A stretch of DNA of 25,151 bases. Origin: CAYJKB01 sp964370625. GTDB taxonomy: Bacteria > Bacillota > Clostridia > Oscillospirales > Butyricicoccaceae. Position numbers and translations under genes: made by a program. This document shows, piece by piece, positions 25,140 through 25,151 of the stretch. Numbering within the stretch: the first letter of the stretch is position 1; every line of letters starts with the position of its first letter. Where the stretch lies: positions 1 through 25,151 of the forward strand of contig CAYJKB010000032.1 in NCBI GenBank assembly GCA_964370625.1. The letters run 5' to 3'. The notes below the pieces were generated by a model, which was given only the letters and a program-made list of their open reading frames with translations, had not been told where the DNA came from and did not search any database.

Positions 25140-25151
25140 AACTGAAGGATA

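Noticed and set aside
1..25151. CRISPR array, insertion sequence or prophage
   Set aside because: No regularly spaced repeats, transposase, integrase or phage gene is present; tRNA genes show no attachment-site duplication within the window.

Overview
The window looks like a low-GC, endospore-forming Firmicute of the class Clostridia. The evidence is AT-rich spacers, strong AGGAGG-type ribosome binding sites, near-consensus sigma-A promoters with 17-bp spacers, an alpha/beta-type small acid-soluble spore protein, and an rpoB-rpoC-(L7Ae-like)-rpsL-rpsG-fusA-tuf block. Genus cannot be fixed from the sequence alone.

Layout. (1) 1-340, minus strand: a tRNA operon Val(TAC)-Asp(GTC)-Phe(GAA), with Phe cut by the window edge, behind a consensus promoter. 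(2) 521-1873, plus strand: a spore DNA-binding protein (SASP) with its own terminator, then a membrane-anchored M23-type protein that has lost nearly all of its zinc and catalytic residues. (3) 2019-6763, minus strand: the str operon, read as L7Ae-like protein, rpsL, rpsG, fusA, tuf, from a promoter at 6796-6824 to a terminator at 1958-1988. (4) 6907-14219, minus strand: rpoB and rpoC with their own consensus promoter at 14362-14390. No rplJ/rplL or other ribosomal stalk gene occurs in the 11 kb upstream of rpoB, unlike the textbook Firmicute order. (5) 14603-19577, minus strand: a BMP-family ABC importer resembling nucleoside importers of the NupNOPQ type (lipoprotein, double ATPase, two permeases), with a GC-rich non-terminating hairpin between the lipoprotein and ATPase genes and a strong terminator at the end. 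(6) 19768-22475, minus strand: a LarA-family nickel-pincer 2-hydroxyacid racemase and a sodium:solute symporter in a two-gene operon whose promoter has a palindrome in its spacer. (7) 22726-25139, plus strand, divergent: two overlapping genes for multi-pass membrane GGDEF proteins (diguanylate cyclases), the first with an inhibitory I-site and the second without.

The gene expression core (rpoBC, str operon, tRNAs) is ordinary in content, and RpoB and RpsL carry drug-sensitive-type residues at the main rifampicin and streptomycin positions. The less ordinary parts are the dead M23 protein, the rpoC/str junction where a long inverted repeat overlaps the str promoter, the structured rpsL-rpsG spacer, the acidic RpoB tail, the larA-symporter operon and the paired cyclases. 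No insertion sequence, prophage, CRISPR array or recognisable riboswitch was seen. The only gene-free stretch above 300 bases is 14220-14602; it holds the rpoB leader and promoter, about 100 bases with no recognisable feature (14391-14492), and the importer operon terminator.
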